Below, in pieces: positions 34,870 to 43,324 of a stretch of 44,402 bases of DNA. Every line of letters starts with the position of its first letter. Position 1 is the stretch's first letter. The translations under genes and the position numbers were made by a program. The notes below the pieces were generated by a model. That model worked only from the letters and a program-made list of their open reading frames with translations. It made no database searches and was not told the DNA's origin. Source of the DNA: an uncultured Bacteroidales bacterium (GTDB lineage Bacteria; Bacteroidota; Bacteroidia; Bacteroidales; JAUNSR01); NCBI GenBank assembly GCA_947074145.1, contig CAMTOJ010000028.1:1-44402 (forward strand). Direction: 5' to 3'.

Positions 34870-36126
34870 ATGGAATTAAAAAGAGTAGTAGTAACGGGTC
34901 TGGGAGCAATTACCCCACTGGGCAACAATGTGAATGATACATGGGAAGCCCTAATCAATGGAGTAAGTGGTGCCGGACCTATTACTCAATTTGACGCTTC
35001 ATTGTTTAAGACTCAGTTCGCATGTGAAGTTAAAGGATTTGAGCCGCTAGACTATTTTGAGAAAAAAGAGGTGCGTAAATACGATCGTTATGCTCAGCTT
35101 GCCATAGCAGCAGCAAAAGAGGCCATAACAGATTCGAAACTTGATCTTGAAAATGTTGATAAAAACCGTATCGGCGTAATATTCTCAGCCGGAATAGGTG
35201 GTATCAAAACGTTTGAACAGGAATTGTGTGGCTACGACCAAGAGAAGGGCCCTAAATTCAATCCATTCTTCATACCAAAAATGATTGGCGATATAGCAGC
35301 CGGACATATTTCAATTATGTACGGGTTCCACGGACCAAACTACGGAGCTATATCTGCTTGTGCTTCATCAACCAACGGAATCATCGATGCATTCAACCTT
35401 ATCCGTTTAGGAAAGGCAAATGTTATTGTTGCCGGAGGCGCAGAAGCTGCAATCTCGGTTGGCGGAGTAGGCGGATTTACAGCAATGCACGCTTTATCTA
35501 ATCGTAATGATTCTCCAACAACAGCATCACGACCGTTTAGCGCATCACGCGACGGTTTCGTAATGGGTGAAGGCTCTTGTGGTCTTGTTTTGGAAGAGAT
35601 GGAGCATGCTTTGGCTCGCGGAGCAAAAATCTATGCTGAAGTAGTCGGCGGGGGTATGTCGGCAGATGCTTATCATCTGACAGCAACTCATCCTGAAGGA
35701 TTGGGAGCTATCCTGGTTATGAAGAACGCTTTGGAAGATGCTGAATTGAATCCTGAAGATATCGATTATATCAATGTTCACGGAACATCTACACCGGTCG
35801 GTGATATTTCAGAAGCGAAAGCTATCAAACAGGTATTTGGTGATCATGCATATGATCTTAATATCAGTTCTACGAAATCAATGACAGGTCACTTGCTTGG
35901 AGCAGCCGGAGCTTTAGAAGCTATGGTTTGCATAAAAGCTGTTGAAACGGATACAGTTCCTCCTACTATCAATCATGAAGAGGGAGATAATGATCCGGAA
36001 ATTGATTATAATCTGAACTTTACATTTAATAAAGCTCAAAAACGTGTTGTTAATGTTGCCCTTTCAAATACATTCGGATTTGGAGGACATAATGCAAGTG
36101 TTATCGTAAAGAAATTTGTGAAATAA
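34870..36126 (+). CDS. fabF: 3-oxoacyl-ACP synthase II
   Basis: 418-aa condensing enzyme elongating acyl-ACP with malonyl-ACP. The Cys-His-His triad is C164 (ISACASSTNG), H304 (NVHGTSTPVGD) and H341 (SMTGHLLGAAG); the C-terminus is GFGGHNASVIVKK. Length is typical. It lies 24 bp after acpP and 1 bp before the GTG of rnc, so rnc translation probably depends on ribosomes finishing fabF. Codon use is of the highly expressed type (CGT, GGT, AAC). Confidence 0.98.
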   Translation: MELKRVVVTGLGAITPLGNNVNDTWEALINGVSGAGPITQFDASLFKTQFACEVKGFEPLDYFEKKEVRKYDRYAQLAIAAAKEAITDSKLDLENVDKNRIGVIFSAGIGGIKTFEQELCGYDQEKGPKFNPFFIPKMIGDIAAGHISIMYGFHGPNYGAISACASSTNGIIDAFNLIRLGKANVIVAGGAEAAISVGGVGGFTAMHALSNRNDSPTTASRPFSASRDGFVMGEGSCGLVLEEMEHALARGAKIYAEVVGGGMSADAYHLTATHPEGLGAILVMKNALEDAELNPEDIDYINVHGTSTPVGDISEAKAIKQVFGDHAYDLNISSTKSMTGHLLGAAGALEAMVCIKAVETDTVPPTINHEEGDNDPEIDYNLNFTFNKAQKRVVNVALSNTFGFGGHNASVIVKKFVK

Positions 36127-36127
36127 C

Positions 36128-37465
36128 GTGTTAAAAGCAATAACAAATAAGATAAGGCTCTTACGGCTAAGGTCGAAAGAGCCTTATTCTATATATTATC
36201 AGATTCTTGGATTCTTACCAAATGATTTAAGCATATACGAACAGGCCTTTCTTCATCGTTCAGCATCAGCAAAAACGGAAAAAGGGAGATGGGTCAATAA
36301 TGAACGACTTGAATTTCTTGGTGATGCAATTCTTGATTCTATTATTGCCGATATTCTATTCAGAAAATTTGAAAATAAAAAAGAGGGTTTTCTTACAAAT
36401 ACACGTTCTAAAATCGTACAACGGGATACACTGAACAAGCTCGCCGTAAAACTGGGATTGGATAAACTCGTTGTCTCATCGACAAAGGGTGTATCACATA
36501 ACAACTATATGTATGGTAATGCTTTCGAAGCATTTGTTGGAGCGATCTATATTGATCAGGGATATGATGTTTGTAAACGATTTATTGAGGAAAGAGTAAT
36601 AGCTCCTTATCTTGATCTTACACAGATAGCAAGAAAAGAGGTGAACTTTAAATCAAAACTCATAGAATGGAGTCAAAAGAATAAAGCACAAATAGAATTT
36701 TTGCTTATCGAGTCATTTACCGATTCAAACAATAATCCGGTATTTCAGACACAAGTTGTGATCTGTGGCTTAAAAGGTGGAATCGGAACAGGTTATTCAA
36801 AAAAAGAATCTCAGCAAAATGCTGCCAAATCTACTCTAAAGAAACTAAAGAGTGATCAGGAGTTTAAAGAGTCGGTCAATGGTATCCTTACGGGATTAAC
36901 CGATCAATCGGACAACCGGGATATTAATGAAGAGTGCCATACAGAGGTGGAAAACCTTATAAGCGCTATGACGACAGAGTGGGTCGGCGATTCTATTGTG
37001 ATTAATCAGCCAAATGATATTGACAGGAATAACGATAATATAGAGAATAGGAAAGAGAATGACGACGACGCTCCTGTTGTTAAGACAAATGAAACAGATA
37101 TTGTTTTGACACAAGATGTTGTTAAGCCTACTGATCCGGGTGCTATAATAGAAGAACCGGAAAATAAACCTACTCTATCCTTCGATAGTGAACTACAGGA
37201 AAAGGATATAAAAAAGAGTCTTGTCGACGATAATAATGTCGTTGAAGATCTTCCCGATCTTTCGGACGATCTTGAAGATATCACTGAAACAGATGAATTA
37301 GATCAAGATGATAATCTTATAACTGAGATTGCAGAAGATGAAAAGATTGATATCTTAGATGAATCCGATGATCAGGATAGTATATCGGAACAGAACCGTG
37401 AAACCGAAGAGGAGATAGATAAAATCGTCAACTCTATGGTAAGAGGTTTTAAACCGGGAGAATAA
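36128..37465 (+). CDS. rnc: Ribonuclease III with long acidic C-terminal tail
   Basis: 445-aa RNase III, a dsRNA endonuclease for rRNA processing and RNA decay. Catalytic domain at about 25-165: signature NNERLEFLGDAILD with E59, E62 and D66, and NAFEAFVGAIY with E134, matching E. coli E38/E41/D45/E117. The double-stranded RNA-binding domain is at about 172-241 (NFKSKLIEWSQKN ... SKKESQQNAAKSTLKKL). After this, residues about 245-445 form a low-complexity, strongly acidic (Asp/Glu-rich), probably disordered tail that ordinary RNase III proteins (about 220-250 aa) lack. The only plausible start is the GTG at 36128, directly after the fabF stop. The tail contains no frameshift or second domain that I recognise. 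It could bind ribosomal or degradosome partners or mimic RNA (speculative). Confidence 0.95.
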   Translation: MLKAITNKIRLLRLRSKEPYSIYYQILGFLPNDLSIYEQAFLHRSASAKTEKGRWVNNERLEFLGDAILDSIIADILFRKFENKKEGFLTNTRSKIVQRDTLNKLAVKLGLDKLVVSSTKGVSHNNYMYGNAFEAFVGAIYIDQGYDVCKRFIEERVIAPYLDLTQIARKEVNFKSKLIEWSQKNKAQIEFLLIESFTDSNNNPVFQTQVVICGLKGGIGTGYSKKESQQNAAKSTLKKLKSDQEFKESVNGILTGLTDQSDNRDINEECHTEVENLISAMTTEWVGDSIVINQPNDIDRNNDNIENRKENDDDAPVVKTNETDIVLTQDVVKPTDPGAIIEEPENKPTLSFDSELQEKDIKKSLVDDNNVVEDLPDLSDDLEDITETDELDQDDNLITEIAEDEKIDILDESDDQDSISEQNRETEEEIDKIVNSMVRGFKPGE

Positions 37466-37530
37466 TACAATATGAGCGGTCACCGGCTTTAACGAGGTGA
37501 ATACAATAAAACAGAAAAAAGGTAGATAGT

Positions 37531-37585
37531 TTAGCCCCCCTTTGTAATCGGATAAAACCGATTACAAAAGGGGGCTAATTGTTTT
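37531..37585 (+). terminator. acpP-fabF-rnc operon terminator
   Basis: 21-bp stem with one mismatch (arms 37531-37551 and 37558-37578; core GTAATCGG / CCGATTAC and a C-run/G-run), 6-nt loop, followed by TTGTTTT. It lies 66 bp after rnc. Confidence 0.85.
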
Positions 37586-37685
37586 AAATAAATATCAAAA
37601 TGATACCAAAAAACATAATTAAGCATCAGTATTATAATATGATAGAAAGATGCCATATCTATTCACTATCACCCTATTGCAACTT

Positions 37686-37715
37686 TTTGTATTTGTTTAA
37701 AATAATATACCTTTG
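37686..37715 (+). promoter_or_regulatory. Strong promoter match in 717-bp gene-free region
   Basis: TTTG (37686-37689), 18-bp spacer, TACCTTTG (37708-37715), an exact TANNTTTG. The nearest gene on this strand starts at 38183, so the predicted transcript would have a leader of about 460 nt. The 37466-38182 gap holds no supportable ORF. Besides the operon terminator it contains repeated TGATAACAAA (37873 and 37901), repeated GCAATAGAATAAT (37950 and 38035) and a small hairpin CGCAATA / TATTGCG (37949-37971). Confidence 0.45.
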
Positions 37716-38182
37716 TGTGATGATTTTAATAAAATTATACTTGAATTAGTAGTTTAAACGTGTCAGTTAGTTATCTATTCCTAAAGGTGTTTTTTATATA
37801 CCCATAATATTTAGCTTTGCAACACCATATAGTTGCTAATTCATTTATAAAATCATATCAGAGTAGTAATATTGATAACAAATTTCAATTAATGAAATGT
37901 TGATAACAAAATGAAATCTTAAAGTGAACTAAAAAGAGGGCGTAAATTCGCAATAGAATAATAATATTGCGAAAAAATTATTAATGATGAATTGTTGACA
38001 ATGAATAGGGCTGGATTACAGAGAGATGTATGGTGCAATAGAATAATCCGGACAAATTTAGGATAGTGTTTTTTCTCCAATTGGAAGAAATGTAGCACAA
38101 AAAAAAGAGGATAAGTAATAAAAGTCTAAAATAACCTGAGAATATATTATCAGGCATTTAAGGCAACTATGTAAAAAGGTGT

Positions 38183-39916
38183 ATGAAAAATTTCAGATCA
38201 ATTTATTTAAAATGTTGTATGCCGCTTATGGCGCTATTTTCCTCATTTACAAATGTAAATGCAAGAAACATATTTCATGCTGACCCTGAAATTGCACTAC
38301 GTAAACTTGATACTCTTGTACAAAATAATGATGTTCACGTAAAGAACAAACTCTCTTATATCGCGGATTTGAAATCAAAATCAATTTCCGGTTCACCTGA
38401 AGAGATCTATTGGAAAAACAAGACGATCTATAACGAATATAAATCCTTCGATAGCGATTCCTCTCTGGTTTGGCTTGATAAACTTGATAATCTTGCCGCC
38501 AAACTAAACAACAAAAATGAGCTTATAAGCAATAAGATTGAGCGATCTCACATTCTTGCCGCAACCGGACTTTTGGTAGAATCGCTTAATGAGATAGAGG
38601 ATATTAATCCTGTTATTTTGCCTGACAATCTAAAGAAAACATATTACGGTCAGATGTCATACCTATATAGCCATCTTCACCAATATGAATCCTCTGCTAA
38701 GTTTACCGAAGCTCCAACTATTAGTCAGAACTTCTATCAGATAAAGCAACTTTCTTATATTGACTCTCTTCAGGCCTGTATTAAACCCTCAGATGAGGAG
38801 TTTTTATGGAATATGGCCTGGAAGTTTAATAATGTTGATAGTGTAAGATATTACAGACAAAAACTCGAATCTGAACTTATTGATAAATCATTTAGCGAAC
38901 GCAGCCATGCATTACAGTTATACGCATTAAGTATGCTTTATGCCAAAGAAAATGACCGTGTAGGAATGATTAATGCACTTGCTTATTCGGCTATGGCCGA
39001 TATCAAATGTTCCAACAGAGAGATTGCCTCGCTTCAGGAACTGGCCTGGCATCTCAACGACTATGAAGAGATCGACAGAGCATATTCTTATATTACCCTT
39101 TGTCTGAAAAACGCTCAGATATATAAAGCCAGAATCAGAGCGATTGATATAGCCGGAATAATGGATCTTCTTTATAGCAGAAACCTTGAAAGGAATGAAA
39201 TAAGAGAGAATAAGCTCGAAAGAAGCGTAAAGGGACTTCTTGTCATCACTTTTATCGCTATAATTGCAATAATAATAATTGCAATTCAGTTTATCCGTTT
39301 GGGCAAATCCAACAGAGCTCTATTTAACAGTAATGAACTCCTGACAAGCAATGTAAACAAACTTACCGACAGCAAAAACGAATTTGAAATTCTGAATAAT
39401 CGTTTGAAACTGCTAAACGATGAGATGAATGAAGCAAATCTTGTAAAAGAGGAATACATAGGATACGTATTTAATATCTGTTCAAGCTATCTGAGCAAAA
39501 TGGCAGAATCACATAAACTTATAAACCGAAAACTAAAAGCAGGACAAATTAAAGAACTAATTAAAATTACAGATTCATCAAACATTATTAATCAGGAAAT
39601 GAAAGAATTCTATCAAAATTTTGATGCCGTATTTCTTCATCTTTACCCTGATTTTGTAGAAGAGTTTAATAAATTGCTTCGTCCGGAGGATAAGATTACC
39701 CTCAAAACAAATGAACTCCTAAACACCGAGCTCAGGATATATGCACTTGTGCGCCTCGGTATCGGAGATAGTGCTAAGATTGCGGAGTTTCTGCATATCT
39801 CACCTCAGACTGTTTACAATAACAGGGTGAAAGTAAGAAACAAAGCTGTCATTCCTAAAGATGAGTTTGCCGGAGTTGTCCGCAAACTTGGAAATATCAA
39901 CATTTCCCACTCTTAG
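38183..39916 (+). CDS. Membrane-anchored HTH regulator (DUF6377-like)
   Basis: 577-aa protein: signal/anchor at the N-terminus (about 1-27), a helical, TPR-like periplasmic region (about 30-345), one TM helix (about 350-372, ITFIAIIAIIIIAIQFI), a cytoplasmic coiled coil (about 375-425) and an extended helical domain. It ends in a LuxR-like helix-turn-helix (about 512-555: LNTELRIYALVRLGIGDSAKIAEFLHISPQTVYNNRVKVRNKA). This matches the Bacteroidota family annotated as DUF6377. The topology fits direct signalling from periplasm to DNA without phosphotransfer. It is followed after 228 bp by a susC/susD pair on the same strand, so it most likely controls that transport locus in response to its glycan (inference from position). 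It has an unusually long upstream gene-free region. Confidence 0.85.
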   Translation: MKNFRSIYLKCCMPLMALFSSFTNVNARNIFHADPEIALRKLDTLVQNNDVHVKNKLSYIADLKSKSISGSPEEIYWKNKTIYNEYKSFDSDSSLVWLDKLDNLAAKLNNKNELISNKIERSHILAATGLLVESLNEIEDINPVILPDNLKKTYYGQMSYLYSHLHQYESSAKFTEAPTISQNFYQIKQLSYIDSLQACIKPSDEEFLWNMAWKFNNVDSVRYYRQKLESELIDKSFSERSHALQLYALSMLYAKENDRVGMINALAYSAMADIKCSNREIASLQELAWHLNDYEEIDRAYSYITLCLKNAQIYKARIRAIDIAGIMDLLYSRNLERNEIRENKLERSVKGLLVITFIAIIAIIIIAIQFIRLGKSNRALFNSNELLTSNVNKLTDSKNEFEILNNRLKLLNDEMNEANLVKEEYIGYVFNICSSYLSKMAESHKLINRKLKAGQIKELIKITDSSNIINQEMKEFYQNFDAVFLHLYPDFVEEFNKLLRPEDKITLKTNELLNTELRIYALVRLGIGDSAKIAEFLHISPQTVYNNRVKVRNKAVIPKDEFAGVVRKLGNINISHS

Positions 39917-40144
39917 ATATTACAACATTATTACACAATGTTGATATTTTCACTACTTTACACTTATTTTTTATCTACTTTAAACCAGTAAACCTAAAAC
40001 TTAAAAGGCTTATTATTAGTGAATTAGAATTGTAGGATACTACTTTTTACCTATACCTTGTTATTGAATGGCAACTATACCTCTATATATTTGCCTCTAT
40101 ACTTAAAATCAAATTTTTCTACCTTAAACCAATCTTATTTCTAT

Positions 40145-43100
40145 ATGAGTGTTAATTTAAAACAAAGCAATCCGTTCAGACGGATACTTGCTGTTGTCTG
40201 TGTTCTTATGGTCTCAACATCGGCCATTTTTGCAAACACGATATCAGTAAAAGGAAATGTGAAGGATAAAATGGGAGAGACGATCATCGGCGCGAGCGTC
40301 ATCATCTCAGGAACTACTACAGGTACCGTAACAGACTTCGACGGTAACTTTGAACTTGAAGCTAATCAGGGAGAAGATATTCAAATCTCTTATGTAGGCT
40401 ACAAAACTAAAACTGTAAAAGCACAACCTAATATTATTGTAGAGCTTGACGAAGATGCTGAAGCTCTTGAAGAAGTGATCGTAATCGGTTACGGCGTGCA
40501 AAAGAAAAGTGTCGTAACGGCAGCCATTGCCCGCGTATCGGAAGCTGATCTTGAAAGAACTTCACCTACACGTGTTGATAACGCTCTAAAAGGTCTTGCA
40601 GCAGGTGTTACAGTTACTTCTGCTTCGGGACAGCCAGGCGAGGGTTCACGTATCCGTATCCGCGGTGTCGGAACCATCAATAACTCTGATCCTCTTTACA
40701 TTGTAGACGGTATGCCTATAGAAGGTGGAATCGACTACCTTAATCCTAATGACATCGCAAGCATCGAGGTACTTAAAGATGCAGCTTCGGGTGCTATCTA
40801 CGGAGCACGTGCGGCAAACGGTGTTATCCTTGTAACAACGAAAAAAGGATCGGAAGGAAATGTAAAAGTTACTTACGATTACTCTTACAGTCTTCAGAAC
40901 GCTTGGAAACAGCGCGATATGCTTAACGCTACAGAATATGCACTTCTTATGAACGAAGGTTCGTTAAATGCAGGAAAAGCGGCAATCTACTCTGATCCAT
41001 ATTCTTTCGGAACAGGAACTAACTGGCAGGATGAAGTATTTAACTCAAATGCTCCTATGCAAAACCATCAGGTTAGCGTAAGTAGCGCAACAGACAAAAC
41101 AAACTACTTCCTTTCATTCGGTTATTTTACACAAGATGGTATCGTAGGTGGTAATTACGACCGTTCTAACTACAACCGTATGACCTTAAGATCAAACATC
41201 ACAAACTATCTTTTGAATGATAAGTCAAGAAACTGGCTTAATAAGATTCAGATAGGGATGAATGCATCTTATGCTCATATCACATCAAAAAGTCTTGAGA
41301 CAAACTCTGAGTTCGGATCTGTACTTGGTTCTGCACTTACTCTTTCTCCAACGTTAGGAGTATATGCGGCGGACGAAAAAGCTACTCTCGACCTATACGC
41401 TAATGAGCCTAAATTCACTCCCGTATACTCATCCGACGGTCGTCTTTACTCTATACCGGGAAGTAATTATAATGAGATGGTAAATCCTGTGGCTGCACTT
41501 TCCCTACCGGGAGCAAAAGGATGGGGTCATAAGTTTGTCGGAAATTTCTTTGCTGATATCCAGCTTTACGACAATTTGAAATTCCGTTCTCAACTTGGAA
41601 CCGACCTTTCGTTCTACGGATCTGACGGTTGGACACCAAAATATTATTTGACATCAAACAATTATGCTCTTCGTTCTTCAGCGCAGAGTGAATCAAGCAA
41701 TAGCCTGACATGGCAGTGGGAAAATATCCTTTCTTACGATAAGACAATCGACAAACACTCTTTCGCTATTATGGCGGGAACATCGGCAAAGAAAACTACA
41801 GGACGTACTGTGGGTGCTTTCAACTACGATCTTCTTGAAGAGAGCGACGACAAAGGTAACCTTGGCGGAACAACCGGACTTTATGAAGACCGCAACGGTT
41901 GGGGATATGTTCATTACACTCATACAATGGCTTCATACTTTGGTCGTGTAAGCTACAACTATGATGAAAAATATATGATTCAGGCTACTCTACGTCGTGA
42001 CGGATCTTCAAACTTCGGTCCTGATAATAAATGGGGTGTTTTCCCTTCAGTGTCTGCCGGATGGAATGTAACAAACGAAAACTTTATGGAGTCACGTCCC
42101 GAATGGTTTACATTTATGAAACTTCGCGGATCATGGGGTAAAAACGGTAACGAGGCAATCGGAGCTTTCAGATACACTGCGCTTACAGCAACAGGCAATA
42201 ACGCTCAGTTCGGATCTGCTTCAGACATTATACTTGGAACAAAACCGGATATCCTAGCCAACAGATCAATCGGTTGGGAAGAGAGTGAACAGACAGATAT
42301 CGCTCTTGACTTCGGGTTCCTTAACAATGCCCTTACTTTCACTGCCGATTATTATGTAAAAAATACCAACGGGATGCTTCTTGAGATGCCAATCCCTGAC
42401 TATGTTGGTGAAAACAAACCTTGGGGTAACGTTGGTAAGATGAAAAACGAAGGTGTTGAACTTGAGCTTTCATACAGATTCAATGTTTCAAAGGTTAACT
42501 TCCGTATAGCAGGAAACGCTGCATATCTTAAAAACACTCTTATCGACTACGGTAATGAGACAGGATATGCAAATCTTGATAATATCCAAGGACTTGGTAC
42601 AATTACACGTGCAGAAAACGGTCTTCCTTTCCCATATTTCTACGGATATAAGACAAACGGTCTTTTCCAAAATATGGATGATGTAAGAAACTATACCTAT
42701 ATCGATGCTGCCGGCAATACTCAAATGATTCAACCTGATGCAAAACCGGGTGACGTTCGTTTTGTAGATCTAAACGGCGATGGTATTATCGATGATAATG
42801 ATAAGACAATGCTTGGAAAAGGGATGCCCGACTGGACATTCGGTCTTAACTTCAATGTTGACTGGAAAGGGTTTGACTTCAGCATGATGTGGCAGGGCAC
42901 TTACGGCAATCAGATCTTTGATGCAACAAGACGTACCGATATCACTTCAGCCAACCTTCCTGCTTATATGCTTAACCGTTGGACAGGAGAGGGTACATCA
43001 AACTATATTCCTCGTTATGTAGAGGGTGATGCTACTAACTGGCAGGTTTCTGATCTTTATGTAAAAGACGGATCTTATCTACGTCTTAAAAACATCCAGT

Positions 43101-43306
43101 TAGGATACACACTTCCTAAAAACTTGACAAAGAAGATGTTGGTTGACAACCTTCGCTTCTATGTAGCAGCTGAAAACCTTTTGACATTTACAAAATATGA
43201 CGGTTTCGATCCTGAAATCTCATCGGGAGGAACATCACTTGGTGTTGACCGCGGCTGCTATCCGCAAGCTAAAGTTTATACAGTGGGTGTAAATCTTAAT
43301 TTCTAA
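40145..43306 (+). CDS. SusC/RagA-type TonB-dependent receptor
   Basis: 1053-aa outer-membrane active transporter. Signal peptide at about 1-30; CarboxypepD_reg-like N-terminal domain (starts VKGNVKDKMGETIIGASV, about 33-105); TonB-box region EEVIVIGYGVQKKS; plug domain with the RIRGVGTINNSDPLYIVDG and IASIEVLKDAASGAIYGARAANGV signatures; then a 22-strand barrel ending in AKVYTVGVNLNF. It imports an oligosaccharide or peptide substrate together with the SusD-like lipoprotein 18 bp downstream. The start is placed at ATG 40145, which gives a normal signal peptide; the longer frame from 40058 is rejected. Codon use is markedly of the highly expressed type (CGT, GGT, AAC, CTT) compared with the neighbouring regulator. 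Confidence 0.96.
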   Translation: MSVNLKQSNPFRRILAVVCVLMVSTSAIFANTISVKGNVKDKMGETIIGASVIISGTTTGTVTDFDGNFELEANQGEDIQISYVGYKTKTVKAQPNIIVELDEDAEALEEVIVIGYGVQKKSVVTAAIARVSEADLERTSPTRVDNALKGLAAGVTVTSASGQPGEGSRIRIRGVGTINNSDPLYIVDGMPIEGGIDYLNPNDIASIEVLKDAASGAIYGARAANGVILVTTKKGSEGNVKVTYDYSYSLQNAWKQRDMLNATEYALLMNEGSLNAGKAAIYSDPYSFGTGTNWQDEVFNSNAPMQNHQVSVSSATDKTNYFLSFGYFTQDGIVGGNYDRSNYNRMTLRSNITNYLLNDKSRNWLNKIQIGMNASYAHITSKSLETNSEFGSVLGSALTLSPTLGVYAADEKATLDLYANEPKFTPVYSSDGRLYSIPGSNYNEMVNPVAALSLPGAKGWGHKFVGNFFADIQLYDNLKFRSQLGTDLSFYGSDGWTPKYYLTSNNYALRSSAQSESSNSLTWQWENILSYDKTIDKHSFAIMAGTSAKKTTGRTVGAFNYDLLEESDDKGNLGGTTGLYEDRNGWGYVHYTHTMASYFGRVSYNYDEKYMIQATLRRDGSSNFGPDNKWGVFPSVSAGWNVTNENFMESRPEWFTFMKLRGSWGKNGNEAIGAFRYTALTATGNNAQFGSASDIILGTKPDILANRSIGWEESEQTDIALDFGFLNNALTFTADYYVKNTNGMLLEMPIPDYVGENKPWGNVGKMKNEGVELELSYRFNVSKVNFRIAGNAAYLKNTLIDYGNETGYANLDNIQGLGTITRAENGLPFPYFYGYKTNGLFQNMDDVRNYTYIDAAGNTQMIQPDAKPGDVRFVDLNGDGIIDDNDKTMLGKGMPDWTFGLNFNVDWKGFDFSMMWQGTYGNQIFDATRRTDITSANLPAYMLNRWTGEGTSNYIPRYVEGDATNWQVSDLYVKDGSYLRLKNIQLGYTLPKNLTKKMLVDNLRFYVAAENLLTFTKYDGFDPEISSGGTSLGVDRGCYPQAKVYTVGVNLNF

Positions 43307-43324
43307 TTTTAATATCGGACACTA

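Noticed and set aside
36128..37465. Frameshift or fusion making RNase III too long
   Set aside because: The tail is in frame, has Bacteroidota-like codon use and ends in a normal stop before a strong terminator; no second gene signature is visible in other frames.
40058..40144. Longer N-terminus of the SusC-like protein
   Set aside because: The extension precedes a complete, normal signal peptide and is not protein-like for an exported receptor.
19536..43306. A polysaccharide utilization locus joining GH95 (or GH9) with susC/susD
   Set aside because: More than 18 kb of housekeeping and transport genes lie between them, in several separate transcription units with terminators.
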